NCBI RefSeq assembly: GCF_034120055.1
Contig: NZ_CP139368.1
Coordinates: forward strand, 1,426,001 to 1,490,000
Length of the DNA stretch: 64,000 nt
Origin: Microbacterium rhizosphaerae
Lineage (GTDB): Bacteria > Actinomycetota > Actinomycetes > Actinomycetales > Microbacteriaceae
Reading direction: 5' to 3'
Under the pieces are notes generated by a model. The model was not told where the DNA came from. It ran no database searches and saw only the letters and a list, made by a program, of their open reading frames with translations. The translations under genes were made by a program, and so were the position numbers. Positions 25,070 to 33,943 of the stretch are shown piece by piece. Numbering within the stretch: the first letter of the stretch is position 1; each line of letters begins with the position of its first letter.

Positions 25070-27100
25070 ATGCGCCGGTTTCTCGCACCCGTCCTCGTGG
25101 TCGTGCTGGCGCTCGCAGGAGTGATTTCGGCTTCGCCTGCAGCCGCCAGTACGAGCATGACGGGCCAAGTCGACGGCATCTCGGTCACGTACTCGTACGG
25201 ACCTCAACTCAACGTGTACGGGTGGACCGATACGATCGGGCCGGAGAACGGTAACAACAATCTCGTAGAGGTCACTCTTACCGGCCCAGACGGGGCCGCC
25301 GTACCGACCGACATCGGCCAGCCGCTGCTGGCCACTCTTCAATTCTCGAACGGTTACGACGACCATCCGGTCGCCGATTCTTTCGGTCGCGTCGTTCACC
25401 ATGGCTTCTGGACCTCGGCCCGGGTCGACAAGCCGGGCGTCTACAAGGCGTGCGTCCAGGTCGCGCCGGGATACCCGACTCCCACCGCCGGAAGCTGGGC
25501 GAGTCTCGGGTGCGCGACGGTCACGGTGGCCGCGCGCGTGATGGGGGGTGCGATCACCTCGATCGGCCCGCACGCCGGTCAATCCGGCCTGTATGTGGAC
25601 GGCTGGATGAGCGACAGCTGGAGCGAAGAGTCCGGTTATGCGCAGTTCGACGTCTCATACACCGATGGTGTCCCGGCCGCCGACCATCCTGCCGGGCCGA
25701 TCCAAGGAGGCCCGTATTTTGGCGCGCCTTCCGCGACCCTCTCGGCCCAGCATCCTGGAGTTGTGGGCCTGACGCCGGTCACAACAGTCATCGACCCTGC
25801 GCCGCCCGGCACCTACAGTATCTGCGCAAGGTTCACGGACTCCACCGCTGCGGTGTCGTCTCCCAGCTCATGCATGACGGCAACGATCACGTCCGCCTAC
25901 GACACCAAGACGTGGACACCCCCCGCCTCTGCCACCCTCGGCGTCGGAACGAGCGTCCGTGCATCCCCTGCGGTCTGGTCTCCCGATGATGCTGCGGTCG
26001 TCGATCGACTCGTGCTGGCGGATGACTTAACGAACCCGGACGTCGTCACGGTTCTCGCTCAGGCGTCTCCGGGCGGCGACCTACTCGTGCCGCCGACCGT
26101 GGCCGGCCACCGTGTCTGCATCCTCGAGACCGCCACCGTCCCCGGTGGTGTGCCGACAAGCCTGAGATCCTGTTACGAGGCGGATGTCGTCGGTGTGACG
26201 GTCGGCCGCGTCAGCGGCGATGATCGATATGCCACCGCCGCGGCGATGTCACGGACTGCGTTTCCCGTAGACGGTCCCGGGACGGTTTACGTCGCGTCCG
26301 GCGTCTCGTTCGCAGACGCGCTGTCGGTGGGGCCCGTCGTGACGAAGACGCACGCGGGACTGCTCCTGACCGACCCCTCAGGACTTCCCCCAGCGACGCA
26401 GACGGAACTGGCTCGGCTCCGTCCGGCCAGAATCGTCGTCGTTGGCGGTCCCGCAGCGGTGTCGGACACGGTGCTCGCACAGCTTCGGGGCCTCGCTCCC
26501 GCGGTGACCAGAATCTGGGGTTCAGACCGATATGCCACATCTCGCGCCGTCGTCGAGTCCGCGTATCCGCCGGGCTCGAGCGCACGCGTGCTGGTGGCGA
26601 CGGGCGCGAACTACCCCGACGCCGAAGCAGCGGTTCCCGCAGCTGCGGCGCTTTCCGCACCGATCCTGCTCGTGAACGGAAGCGCGTCGGCCGTCGAGAG
26701 CGCGACAGCCGCCGAGCTGGCCCGCCTCGGCGCCGATCGCGTGACCGTCCTCGGAGGTCTTAACGCCATCTCGGCAGGGGTTGCGTCCACGATGGGCAGC
26801 AACGTCACGGTGGACCGTGTGGCAGGTGCGGATCGCTACGAGACAGCGGTCGCGATCGCACACCTCGCCTCGCCGGCGACCTCGGCGGATGCATACATCG
26901 CGTCCGGGGAGAACTTCCCCGACGCGCTTGCAGCGGCCACCCTGCTGGGTGCTGCACCCGGGCCTATCTACCTGTCGCCTCGCGATTGCGCGCCTCCGGA
27001 CGTCGTGGCGGATGTCATCCGGATTGGAGCGACCACGGCGACCATCCTCGGCGGACCCGCGGTCCTGTTGCAGGATCGGTTCTACACCTGCACGAGCTGA
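25070..27100 (+). CDS. Secreted surface protein with three CWB2 cell-wall-binding repeats
   Basis: A 676-residue exported protein. A signal peptide (MRRFLAPVLVVVLALAGV, then cleavage after PAAAS near residue 28) is followed by an N-terminal region of about 360 residues with immunoglobulin-like spacing and cysteine pairs, then three tandem CWB2 repeats (about 378-475, 476-575, 576-676), each opening with a (R/W)xxGxDRYAT/E motif and holding an (I/V)xxGG(P/L) turn. CWB2 domains hold proteins to the wall by binding anionic polymers. AGAAGGA 7-13 nt before the ATG is the ribosome binding site. Codon choice looks less GC-biased than the neighbours (several AAC/AAT and ACT codons), hinting at separate ancestry. 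Confidence 0.9.
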   Translation: MRRFLAPVLVVVLALAGVISASPAAASTSMTGQVDGISVTYSYGPQLNVYGWTDTIGPENGNNNLVEVTLTGPDGAAVPTDIGQPLLATLQFSNGYDDHPVADSFGRVVHHGFWTSARVDKPGVYKACVQVAPGYPTPTAGSWASLGCATVTVAARVMGGAITSIGPHAGQSGLYVDGWMSDSWSEESGYAQFDVSYTDGVPAADHPAGPIQGGPYFGAPSATLSAQHPGVVGLTPVTTVIDPAPPGTYSICARFTDSTAAVSSPSSCMTATITSAYDTKTWTPPASATLGVGTSVRASPAVWSPDDAAVVDRLVLADDLTNPDVVTVLAQASPGGDLLVPPTVAGHRVCILETATVPGGVPTSLRSCYEADVVGVTVGRVSGDDRYATAAAMSRTAFPVDGPGTVYVASGVSFADALSVGPVVTKTHAGLLLTDPSGLPPATQTELARLRPARIVVVGGPAAVSDTVLAQLRGLAPAVTRIWGSDRYATSRAVVESAYPPGSSARVLVATGANYPDAEAAVPAAAALSAPILLVNGSASAVESATAAELARLGADRVTVLGGLNAISAGVASTMGSNVTVDRVAGADRYETAVAIAHLASPATSADAYIASGENFPDALAAATLLGAAPGPIYLSPRDCAPPDVVADVIRIGATTATILGGPAVLLQDRFYTCTS

Positions 27101-27104
27101 CGCG

Positions 27105-28316
27105 TCAGACCGGGGTGTCGAGGAGCCGGCGCAGGTGCATGCCGACGACGGCGGTCTCGATGAGGAACCCGTCGTGGCCGAAGTCGCTCGAGATGACGAC
27201 GGCCGTGTCGCCGTCGAGCGTGTTCGGGATGGAGCGGGCGATGCGGTGCTGCCCGTCGATCGGGAAGAGACGGTCGCTGTCGATGCCGAGCACGAGGGCC
27301 GTCGCGGTGATGGATGCGAGCGCCTCCTCGACGCCCCCGCGACCGCGGCCGACATCGTGCGAGTTCATCGCCTCGACGAGCGTGATATAGCTGTTCGCGT
27401 CGAAGCGTCGTGTGAACTTGTTGCCGTGGAAGTCGAGGTACGACTCGACCGCGAAGCGACCGCCGTGCCCGAGCGGGCTCACACCCGATTGCCATGACCG
27501 CTGGAAGCGCAGGTTGAGCTCGGCCGGGCTGCGGTAGTTCAGGAGGGCCATGCGCCGCGCGAGCGCGAGGCCCCGGTGGGGTCCGTCGCCGTCGCCGGCG
27601 TCGTAGTAGTCGCCGCCCTGGAAGCGCGGATCGATCTGGATCGCCTCCAGCTGCACGGAGTTGAGCGCGATCTGGTCGGCCGTGTTGACCGGGGGAGCGG
27701 CGAGGATGCCGACGCGAGCGACGCGATCGGGGAAGGTCGCCGCCCACTCGAGCGCGTGCATGCCGCCCATCGAGCCGCCGATGACCGCGGCCCACGTCCC
27801 GACGCCGAGCGCGTCGGCGAGGTGCTCCTGCGCCGCCACCTGATCACGGGTCGTGAGGTAGGGGAACCGCGCGCCCCACTCGGTGCCGGTCGGACCGATG
27901 CTCGCGGGACCCGTGGAGCCCTGGCATCCACCCAGCATGTTCGGCGCCACGACGAACCACCGATCCGTATCGATGGGACCGCCCGGGCCGACGATGTCGT
28001 CCCACCAGCCGCTGGTGGCGTGCCCCGGGCCCGCCGCTCCCCGTACGTGGCTGTCGCCCGTGAGCGCGTGCAGCACGAGGACGGCGTTGTCGCCGGCGTC
28101 ATTGAGCTCGCCCCACGTCTCGTACGCGATGCGGAACACCGGCAGCTCGCGCCCGCCCTCGGTGCGGAAGTCGCGGAACGTCGCGAACCGTCGATCGCCG
28201 ACGGGGTCGCCGTCGCGCCACGCCCCGCTCGCCGGAGGACGGCCGAGGAGCGACCGGGCGTCGGCCTCCGTGACGGGTGCCGAGGGCACCGTGTCTTCGG
28301 AGGTCTGCCAGTCCAT
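27105..28316 (-). CDS. metX: Homoserine O-acetyltransferase
   Basis: Acetylates L-homoserine with acetyl-CoA in methionine synthesis. The 403 residues are an alpha/beta hydrolase with nucleophile elbow VIGGSMGGMHALEW (Ser182), the oxyanion/acyl segment around LTGDSHVRG (85-93), and the C-terminal DSDRLFP and SDFGHDGFL motifs bearing the catalytic Asp and His. An N-terminal 40-residue extension is present. The ATG is preceded by GAGAAT at 6 nt, a weak leaderless -10. Its usual partner metY lies 2.7 kb upstream on the same strand rather than adjacent. It is convergent with the CWB2 gene, 4 bp away. Confidence 0.95.
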   Translation of the reverse strand: MDWQTSEDTVPSAPVTEADARSLLGRPPASGAWRDGDPVGDRRFATFRDFRTEGGRELPVFRIAYETWGELNDAGDNAVLVLHALTGDSHVRGAAGPGHATSGWWDDIVGPGGPIDTDRWFVVAPNMLGGCQGSTGPASIGPTGTEWGARFPYLTTRDQVAAQEHLADALGVGTWAAVIGGSMGGMHALEWAATFPDRVARVGILAAPPVNTADQIALNSVQLEAIQIDPRFQGGDYYDAGDGDGPHRGLALARRMALLNYRSPAELNLRFQRSWQSGVSPLGHGGRFAVESYLDFHGNKFTRRFDANSYITLVEAMNSHDVGRGRGGVEEALASITATALVLGIDSDRLFPIDGQHRIARSIPNTLDGDTAVVISSDFGHDGFLIETAVVGMHLRRLLDTPV

Positions 28317-28367
28317 CCGTCCATTCTCCCGGATGGGTGCGGTGTGCCCCCGTCTGTTACGGGTCGG

Positions 28368-28940
28368 TCAGCTGCGCACGCGGTAGCGGAGGTGCGTGAC
28401 CCGGTCGGAGGAGAGGACCTGCAGCGGCTCCAGCTCGATGCGGTCGTCGCCGAGACCCTCGAGCAGGCGCACGCCGTCGCCGAGGATCACCGGGACGACG
28501 TGCAGGTGCAACTCGTCCAGGAGGCCCGCGGCGATCACCTGCTGGGTCACCGCGGCCCCCATCACGGCGACATCGCGGTCGCCGGCAGCCTCCCGAGCGC
28601 GATCGACGGCCTCGCGGATGCCGCCCGCGAAGTGGAAGACGCCGGTGCCGGTCGCGATGTCGTCCTGCGTCCGATGGGTCACGACGAACGTCGGCGCCGG
28701 GAACGGAGTGCCGTCCCAGTGGGCCCTGCCGACGTCGTAGGTCGTCCGGCCCAGGACCACGGCACCGACGGAGTCCGCCATTCTGCGCACGACCTCGGCA
28801 TCCACCGCATCCGAAGGCGACGGCGAGAGCCATCGATGCAGGCGCTCCCCGCCGAGGCCCATCGGATCGCGCACGCTCACTCTCGGGCCTGCGGCGAATC
28901 CGTCCAGCGAGACCGAGACATCCGCCAGCACCGCATTCAT
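28368..28940 (-). CDS. Dihydrofolate reductase-fold protein (RibD C-terminal/DHFR-like family)
   Basis: A 190-residue NADPH-binding domain of the RibD_C/DHFR-like group (YyaP/YwjB type), common and of unsettled function in actinobacteria. Characteristic pieces are ADVSVSLDGFAAGP (6-19), VVLGRTTYDVGRAHWDG (about 62-78), VAVMGAAVTQQVIAAGLLDE (about 126-145) and LHLHVVPVILGDGVRLLEG. The ATG at 28940 was chosen because AAGGAG lies 8-13 nt upstream and the motif starts at once; upstream in-frame sequence is not conserved-looking. It is the first of three genes lying between metX and metY. True folate reduction is unlikely. Confidence 0.88.
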   Translation of the reverse strand: MNAVLADVSVSLDGFAAGPRVSVRDPMGLGGERLHRWLSPSPSDAVDAEVVRRMADSVGAVVLGRTTYDVGRAHWDGTPFPAPTFVVTHRTQDDIATGTGVFHFAGGIREAVDRAREAAGDRDVAVMGAAVTQQVIAAGLLDELHLHVVPVILGDGVRLLEGLGDDRIELEPLQVLSSDRVTHLRYRVRS

Positions 28941-29172
28941 GACACCACGCTCCTTCGCCGACGACCGATTGCATTCTGCAATCGCTTCGTCCGAGGCTAG
29001 CGAGAGTGAGGAGGACACGCTCCTCACGCGCACCCCGGCATCCCACTGCCGGCGGGAGCGCCCCGGACGAGCGATGAGCTGCGGGCCGCGTACGCGAGCT
29101 CGCACGATGACGCGGGCGACGCTCGCTAGCGGCACGCTGTGCGTGTCGGCGGGTGTCGGTAGCGTCGCGCGC

Positions 29173-30102
29173 ATGGACGTCATCGAGTGGATGCTGGACT
29201 CCGACCCCGCGATCCGGTGGCAGGTCCTGCGCGACCTGACCGACGCGCCCGAGGCGGACGTCGCGGCGGAGCGTGCGAGGGTCGCGACCGAGGGGTGGGG
29301 TGCTCAGCTGCTCGCGCTGCAGGGCGATGACGGCCTCTGGGACGGCGGCGTGTACCGGCCGGGGTGGGCGCAGGAGGACCGGCCCTTCTTCGACGCGTGG
29401 ACCGCAACGCACTTCACGCTCGAGCAGCTGCGCGAGTTCGGGCTGGATCCGGCGAGCGCCCAGGCACAGCGCGCGCTCACGCTGGTGCGCGACAACGCCA
29501 CGTGGGAGGGACGGCCGTATTTCGACGGCGAGATCGAGCCGTGCATCAACGGCACGGTGCTCGCGACCGCCGCCTACGTCGGCGAGGGAGGGGAGCGGGT
29601 GACGGAGACGCTCGTCGAGACGATGCTCGCCGACGGGGGCTGGAACTGCTGGGCCGAGTACGGCTCGCGCGTCTCGTCCTTCCACTCGACGATCTGCGCC
29701 CTCGACGGACTCCTCGCGTGGGAGCAGCACAGCGGACGGTCGGACCCCGCGACCGCCGCGCGTCACGCCGGTGAGGAGTACCTCCTCGAGCGCGGGCTGT
29801 TCCGCCGCAAGTCGACCGGGGAGGTCGCGGATCCCCGGTTCACCATGCTGTCGTACCCGACGCGCTGGTTCTACGACATGCTCCGCGGGCTCGACTACCT
29901 GCGCCGTGCGGACCTGCGCGACGAGCGTGCCGCCGAGGCGATGGAGCTGCTGCGCGGCAAGGCCGATGCCGATGGGCGATTCCGGCTCGAGAACATCCAT
30001 GAGGGGCCGACGTGGTTCGGCCTCGACCAGCGCGAGGGCGCGCCGAGCCGCTGGATCACGCTGAAGGCGCTGCGCGTCCTGCGGTGGTGGGACGGGGCCT
30101 GA
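29173..30102 (+). CDS. Squalene-cyclase/prenyltransferase-like alpha-toroid protein, function unknown
   Basis: A 309-residue protein rich in Trp and Asp with repeated helical hairpins such as DDGLWDGGVYRPGW (57-70), ADGGWNCWAEYGSRVSSFHS (153-172) and GRFRLENIHEGPTWFGL near the end. The pattern resembles the (alpha/alpha)6 toroid of prenyltransferase and squalene oxidase repeats, but the cyclase DxDD motif is not seen, so it is not a clear terpene cyclase. No signal peptide or membrane segment is present. The ATG follows TAGCGT (29160-29165) by 7 nt. The first residues MDVIEWMLDSDPAIRWQVLR recall uncharacterised actinobacterial proteins. No catalytic role can be assigned. Confidence 0.78.
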   Translation: MDVIEWMLDSDPAIRWQVLRDLTDAPEADVAAERARVATEGWGAQLLALQGDDGLWDGGVYRPGWAQEDRPFFDAWTATHFTLEQLREFGLDPASAQAQRALTLVRDNATWEGRPYFDGEIEPCINGTVLATAAYVGEGGERVTETLVETMLADGGWNCWAEYGSRVSSFHSTICALDGLLAWEQHSGRSDPATAARHAGEEYLLERGLFRRKSTGEVADPRFTMLSYPTRWFYDMLRGLDYLRRADLRDERAAEAMELLRGKADADGRFRLENIHEGPTWFGLDQREGAPSRWITLKALRVLRWWDGA

Positions 30103-30193
30103 CGCACCCTCGCTGCGGCGTCTCGGCTGCGAATCGCGGGTGCGGATACAGGCATCCAGGTATCAGTCGGAGGGCGCGGCCGCTCCGTCCGGT

Positions 30194-30706
30194 ATGGAAA
30201 CCGCCGCCGTCGTCGAGGAGCAGACGCAGGCCGCCCCCGTGGCCGCGCTGTGGAACCTGCGGCGTCGGGCTCTGTGGTTCTGGATCAAGCGCTATGCCCC
30301 GCCCGAGATCGCCGGCACGCTCACGATGGTGCTCGCCGGTGTCGCCGTCTCCGCGCTCGGGGCTCCCGTCTGGCTCGTGGGCGTCACCGCGGCCGTGGCG
30401 GAGGGCGTCGGCTTCTACGCCGTCGCCGGGATCGCGGTCTGGAGGGAACAGCGTCGAGCGTTTCCCGAGCGTGGGCGTGTCCGCATCCTGACCCGCGTCC
30501 TCGGCCTGCTGCTCTTCGAGTTCGGGTCGGCCGAGCTGCTCGACACCTTCCTCGTGCGGCCGGTCGCGATCATGATCGGCGTGCAGCTGCTGCCGCACGT
30601 CGCCGGGGGCCTCATCGCAGGCAAGCTCGTCGCGGACATCGCGTTCTACGTCCTCGCCGCGACCGCCTTCCGTGTCAGCGAGAAGACCGGCGTGCGCGGC
30701 ACCTAG
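30194..30706 (+). CDS. Membrane protein of unknown function (four helices)
   Basis: A 170-residue hydrophobic protein. A soluble start (METAAVVEEQTQAAPVAAL) and a basic WFWIKRYAPPE stretch precede about four membrane segments between residues 40 and 165, with GAPVWLVGVTAAVAEGVGFYA and HVAGGLIAGKLVADIAFYVL recognisable as helices. I do not recognise the family, though the helix pattern with conserved Glu and Asp within the membrane suggests a small transporter or channel. The ATG at 30194 is the best start; a GTG 54 bp upstream is possible. No clear ribosome binding site or -10 was seen. A strong hairpin follows 8 bp after the stop. Confidence 0.7.
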   Translation: METAAVVEEQTQAAPVAALWNLRRRALWFWIKRYAPPEIAGTLTMVLAGVAVSALGAPVWLVGVTAAVAEGVGFYAVAGIAVWREQRRAFPERGRVRILTRVLGLLLFEFGSAELLDTFLVRPVAIMIGVQLLPHVAGGLIAGKLVADIAFYVLAATAFRVSEKTGVRGT

Positions 30707-30714
30707 AGGAGACG

Positions 30715-30750
30715 ATGGATGCCGCACACCCGAGGGTGTGCGGCATCCAT
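30715..30750 (+). terminator. Perfect 17-bp hairpin after the membrane-protein gene
   Basis: ATGGATGCCGCACACCC (30715-30731) and its exact reverse complement (30734-30750) are separated by GA, giving a 17-bp stem (about 15 bp with a realistic loop). It lies 8 bp after the stop at 30706 and directly abuts the first 23-bp tandem repeat. It probably terminates transcription from the left; lacking a T-run, it may also protect mRNA. Confidence 0.75.
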
Positions 30751-30980
30751 CCCTTCGACGGGCTCAGGGACCGCCCTTCGACGGGCTCAGGGACCGCCCT
30801 TCGACGGGCTCAGGGACCGCCCTTCGACGGGCTCAGGGACCGCCCTTCGACGGGCTCAGGGACCGCCCTTCGACGGGCTCAGGGACCGCCCTTCGACGGG
30901 CTCAGGGACCGCCCTTCGACGGGCTCAGGGTCCGCCCTTCGACGGGCTCAGGGACCGCCCTTCGACGGGCTCAAGGGTCG
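30751..30980. repeat. Ten-copy 23-bp tandem repeat between two converging transcripts
   Basis: The unit CCCTTCGACGGGCTCAGGG plus ACCG repeats ten times from 30751, with starts every 23 bp (30751, 30774, 30797 and so on to 30958). Units 1-7 and 9 are identical; unit 8 has one change (A to T) and unit 10 is degenerate. The core CTTCGACGGGCTCAGGG is a word I recall as dispersed in many high-GC genomes. The unit is not a multiple of three, so no frame is conserved. It ends 7 bp before the metY stop and would be transcribed as the metY 3' tail. Near-perfect identity suggests recent expansion by slippage or recombination. Confidence 0.97.
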
Positions 30981-30986
30981 GACGGT

Positions 30987-32309
30987 TTACGCGCGAGCGG
31001 CCTCCGACAGCCGACGCGCTGCGGCGAGGGCCTGGTCGAGGTCCGCCTTGAGGTCTTCGACGTTCTCGAGGCCGACGGAGAGGCGCACGAGGCCCGGCGT
31101 CACACCGGTCGTGAGCTGCTGCTCCGGGGTCAGCTGCGAGTGGGTCGTGGAGGCCGGGTGGATGACGAGCGAGCGCACGTCGCCGATGTTGGCCAGGTGG
31201 CTGAAGAGGGTCAGCGAGTTGACGAACTCGCGGCCCGCCTCGACACCGCCCTTGAGCTCGAACGACAGCACCGCGCCGACGCCCTTCGGGGCGTACGTGT
31301 TGGCAGCCGCGTACCACGGCGACGTGGGCAGGCCCGAGTAGTTCACCGAGGCGACGTCCTCGTGGTTCTCGAGCCACTCGGCGATCTCCTGCGCGTTCTG
31401 CACGTGCCGCTCGACGCGCAGCGACAGCGTCTCGATGCCCTGGATGAGCAGCCAGGCGCTGTTCGGCGAGATGGCCGCACCGAGGTCGCGCAGCAGCTGT
31501 ACACGCGCCTTGATGATGTAGGCGAGGCCGTCGCCGACCGCGGTCGTGTACGACGCGCCGTGGTAGGAGGGGTCGGGCTCGGTGAGGCCGGGGAACTTCT
31601 CGACGTTCTTCGACCAGGCGAACGTTCCGCCGTCGACGATCACGCCGCCGATGACCGTGCCGTGGCCGCCGAGGAACTTCGTCGCCGAGTGCACGACGAT
31701 GTCGGCGCCGTGCTCGAACGGACGGATGAGGTACGGCGTCGCGATCGTGTTGTCGACGATGAGCGGCACACCGGCCTCGTGCGCGACATCGGCGACGGCG
31801 CGGATGTCGAGCACGTTGATCTTCGGGTTGCCGATCGTCTCCGCGAAGAAGAGCTTCGTGTTCGGGCGCACCGCACGACGCCACTCCTCGGGGTCGTCCT
31901 GGTTCTCGACGAACGTGACCTCGATGCCGAGCTTGCCGAGCGTGTACTTGAAGAGGTTGTAGGTGCCGCCGTAGATGGAGGTCGACGAGACGAAGTGGTC
32001 GCCGGCCTCGGCGATGTTCAGGATCGCGAACGTCTCGGCCGCCTGGCCGCTCGCGACCAGCAGTGCGCCGGTGCCGCCCTCGAGCGCGGCGACGCGCTGC
32101 TCGACGACATCCTGCGTGGGGTTCTGGATGCGCGTGTAGATGTTGCCGAACTCGGCCAGCGCGAACAGGTTCGCGGCGTGGTCGGCGTTGTCGAACACGT
32201 ACGACGTCGTCTGGTAGATCGGCGTCGCACGGGCCTTCGTGACGGGGTCGGGCTGGGCGCCGGTGTGGATCTGCTTCGTCTCGAAGCGCCAGTTCTCGGT
32301 AGCGGTCAT
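30987..32309 (-). CDS. metY: O-acetylhomoserine sulfhydrylase (PLP enzyme)
   Basis: Makes homocysteine from O-acetyl-L-homoserine and sulfide. The 440 residues are a fold-type I Cys/Met-metabolism PLP enzyme: YGGTYNLF (113-120), [11 protein letters not shown] (185-195) and [10 protein letters not shown] with the PLP lysine Lys211; the C terminus has [15 protein letters not shown]. An AGGAG 7 nt before the ATG gives a leadered start. In many actinobacteria metY and metX are adjacent and in the same direction; here they keep direction but are separated by three genes and a repeat array. The substrate O-acetylhomoserine is provided by metX. Confidence 0.95.
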   Translation of the reverse strand: MTATENWRFETKQIHTGAQPDPVTKARATPIYQTTSYVFDNADHAANLFALAEFGNIYTRIQNPTQDVVEQRVAALEGGTGALLVASGQAAETFAILNIAEAGDHFVSSTSIYGGTYNLFKYTLGKLGIEVTFVENQDDPEEWRRAVRPNTKLFFAETIGNPKINVLDIRAVADVAHEAGVPLIVDNTIATPYLIRPFEHGADIVVHSATKFLGGHGTVIGGVIVDGGTFAWSKNVEKFPGLTEPDPSYHGASYTTAVGDGLAYIIKARVQLLRDLGAAISPNSAWLLIQGIETLSLRVERHVQNAQEIAEWLENHEDVASVNYSGLPTSPWYAAANTYAPKGVGAVLSFELKGGVEAGREFVNSLTLFSHLANIGDVRSLVIHPASTTHSQLTPEQQLTTGVTPGLVRLSVGLENVEDLKADLDQALAAARRLSEAARA

Positions 32310-32428
32310 GTTCGAACTCCTGTGGTCTGATCGGGTCTCCTCGAACAGTACGACTGCCTGGCCATGGCGACAACGGAAGGGAAATGTTGCGTAACCGGCG
32401 CCCGCGGCGCGGCCGGTAGCGTAGGGGC

Positions 32429-33217
32429 ATGACGAGACGCGCTGTTGTCACGGGAGCCAGCTCGGGGATCGGAGAGGCGACCGCACGGGCGCTTCGGGCG
32501 AGTGGATGGGACGTCGTCGCGGTCGCGCGGCGGGCCGACCGTCTCGCAGCCCTCGAGGGGGAGACCGGCGTGGCGGCCTTCGCGGCCGATCTCACGCAGC
32601 AGAGCGACATCGACGCCCTCGCCGGCTGGCTGCTCCAGTCCGGCCCGGTCCACGCCGTCGTCCACGTCGCCGGCGGCGCCCGCGGCACGGAGCGCGTCGA
32701 AGACGGGGATCCCGAGGACTGGCGCTGGATGTTCGAGGCCAACGTGCTGTCGGTGCAGCGACTCACGGCGGCCCTGCTGCCGCAGCTGCGGGACGCGGCA
32801 TCCGATCCGGACTCGCGAGGCGTGCCGCACGCCGACGTGCTGTTCGTCACCTCCACGGCCGCCCAGCTGGCCTACCCGGGCGGCTCCGGCTACAACGCCG
32901 CCAAGGCGGGCGAGGCGATGCTGGCTCACGCGCTGCGCCTCGAGCTGAACGGCGAGCCGATCCGCGTGGTGGAGATCGCGCCGGGCATGGTCCGCACCGA
33001 GGAGTTCGCGCTCAATCGGCTGCACGGCGACGAGCACGCGGCATCCAAGGTCTACGACGGCGTCGAGGATCCGCTGAGCGCGGAGGATGTCGCCGACGTC
33101 ATCGCCTACGCGCTCAACGCGCCGGGGCACGTCAATCTCGATCTCGTGACGATGCGCCCTGTGGCGCAGTCCGCCGCGCACCTGCTCGCCCGCGGTCCGT
33201 TGCGGGTCAGGGGCTGA
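32429..33217 (+). CDS. Short-chain dehydrogenase/reductase
   Basis: A classical SDR of 262 residues with the NAD(P)-binding [12 protein letters not shown] (8-19), the structural AGG in HVAGGA (79-84), catalytic Ser142 region (VTSTAA), and YNAAK with Tyr155 and Lys159. An arginine after the first glycine loop (VARRADRL) suggests NADP preference. Similar proteins are annotated as YdfG-like serine/3-hydroxy acid dehydrogenases, but the substrate is not determined here. The ATG follows TAGCGT (32417-32422) by 6 nt. The stop lies 3 bp before the next GTG start, so it forms an operon with the S51-like peptidase. Confidence 0.92.
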   Translation: MTRRAVVTGASSGIGEATARALRASGWDVVAVARRADRLAALEGETGVAAFAADLTQQSDIDALAGWLLQSGPVHAVVHVAGGARGTERVEDGDPEDWRWMFEANVLSVQRLTAALLPQLRDAASDPDSRGVPHADVLFVTSTAAQLAYPGGSGYNAAKAGEAMLAHALRLELNGEPIRVVEIAPGMVRTEEFALNRLHGDEHAASKVYDGVEDPLSAEDVADVIAYALNAPGHVNLDLVTMRPVAQSAAHLLARGPLRVRG

Positions 33218-33220
33218 CGC

Positions 33221-33943
33221 GTGGGGATCCACCTCGTCGGCGGCGGCTGGCAGGACGAGCCCGACGGGCGGGCGTATGCGGCCTTCGTCGCCGAGGCGAC
33301 CGAACGCGGCCGCACAGAAGGACGTGAGACCCCGCGGGTCGCCGTGGTCGCCATCCGCGAGGACGCCGCGGATCACGCGGCGAAGCTCCTCGCGGCCCTC
33401 GAGCCGGCGGGCGAGATCGACCCGTGGGTCACCGCCGTGCCGGAGGGCGCTCGCGTCTCGCACGACGCGTTCGCGGATGTGGACGGGATCATCGTCGGCG
33501 GCGGCCTGACTCCCGCGTACCGCGATGCGCTCGCGCCGCAGTTCGGCACGATCCGGGATCTCGTCGGCGACGGCGTCCCCTACCTGGGCTTCTCCGCCGG
33601 TGCGGCGATCGCCGCGAGCAACGCGCTCGTCGGCGGATGGCTGATCGGCGGCGTGCCGGTGTGTCCCGAGGACACGGCGGAGGACCTCGAGGAGGTCACC
33701 GTCCTTCCCGGCATCGGCCTGATCGACGTCTCGGTCGACGTCCATGTCGCGCAATGGGGCGCGCTGTCGCGGCTGGTGGCGGCGGTCGAGGCGGGACTGG
33801 TGGATGCGGGCGTCGGGATCGACGAGAACACCGCGCTGATCGCCGGCAGCGGTGCGCTGCGGGTGGCCGGCGCGGGGAGCGTCTGGCGGGTGACGACGTC
33901 CGAGCAGGGCGTCCTGGTGAGCACGATGGGCGGCACGGCATGA
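33221..33943 (+). CDS. Peptidase S51/class I glutamine-amidotransferase-like protein
   Basis: A 240-residue protein of the dipeptidase E/cyanophycinase superfamily. It opens with MGIHLVGGGWQDEPDG, has VDGIIVGGGLTPAYRDAL (87-104) and the nucleophile elbow YLGFSAGAAI (Ser125), and a later D-x-H pair (DVSVDVHVAQWG) that could complete the catalytic set. Usual targets are Asp-X dipeptides or cyanophycin-like polymers; no cyanophycin synthetase is in the window. The GTG at 33221 is coupled to the SDR gene 3 bp upstream. Its stop overlaps the next small frame. Confidence 0.82.
   Translation: MGIHLVGGGWQDEPDGRAYAAFVAEATERGRTEGRETPRVAVVAIREDAADHAAKLLAALEPAGEIDPWVTAVPEGARVSHDAFADVDGIIVGGGLTPAYRDALAPQFGTIRDLVGDGVPYLGFSAGAAIAASNALVGGWLIGGVPVCPEDTAEDLEEVTVLPGIGLIDVSVDVHVAQWGALSRLVAAVEAGLVDAGVGIDENTALIAGSGALRVAGAGSVWRVTTSEQGVLVSTMGGTA

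Noticed and set aside
30751..30980. The 23-bp array as a CRISPR
   Set aside because: Units are contiguous without unique spacers and no cas genes are near.
30719..31051. Open frame made of repeated FDGLRDRPSTGS-like peptides
   Set aside because: It is the translation of the 23-bp tandem array; it has no start signals and no conserved frame.
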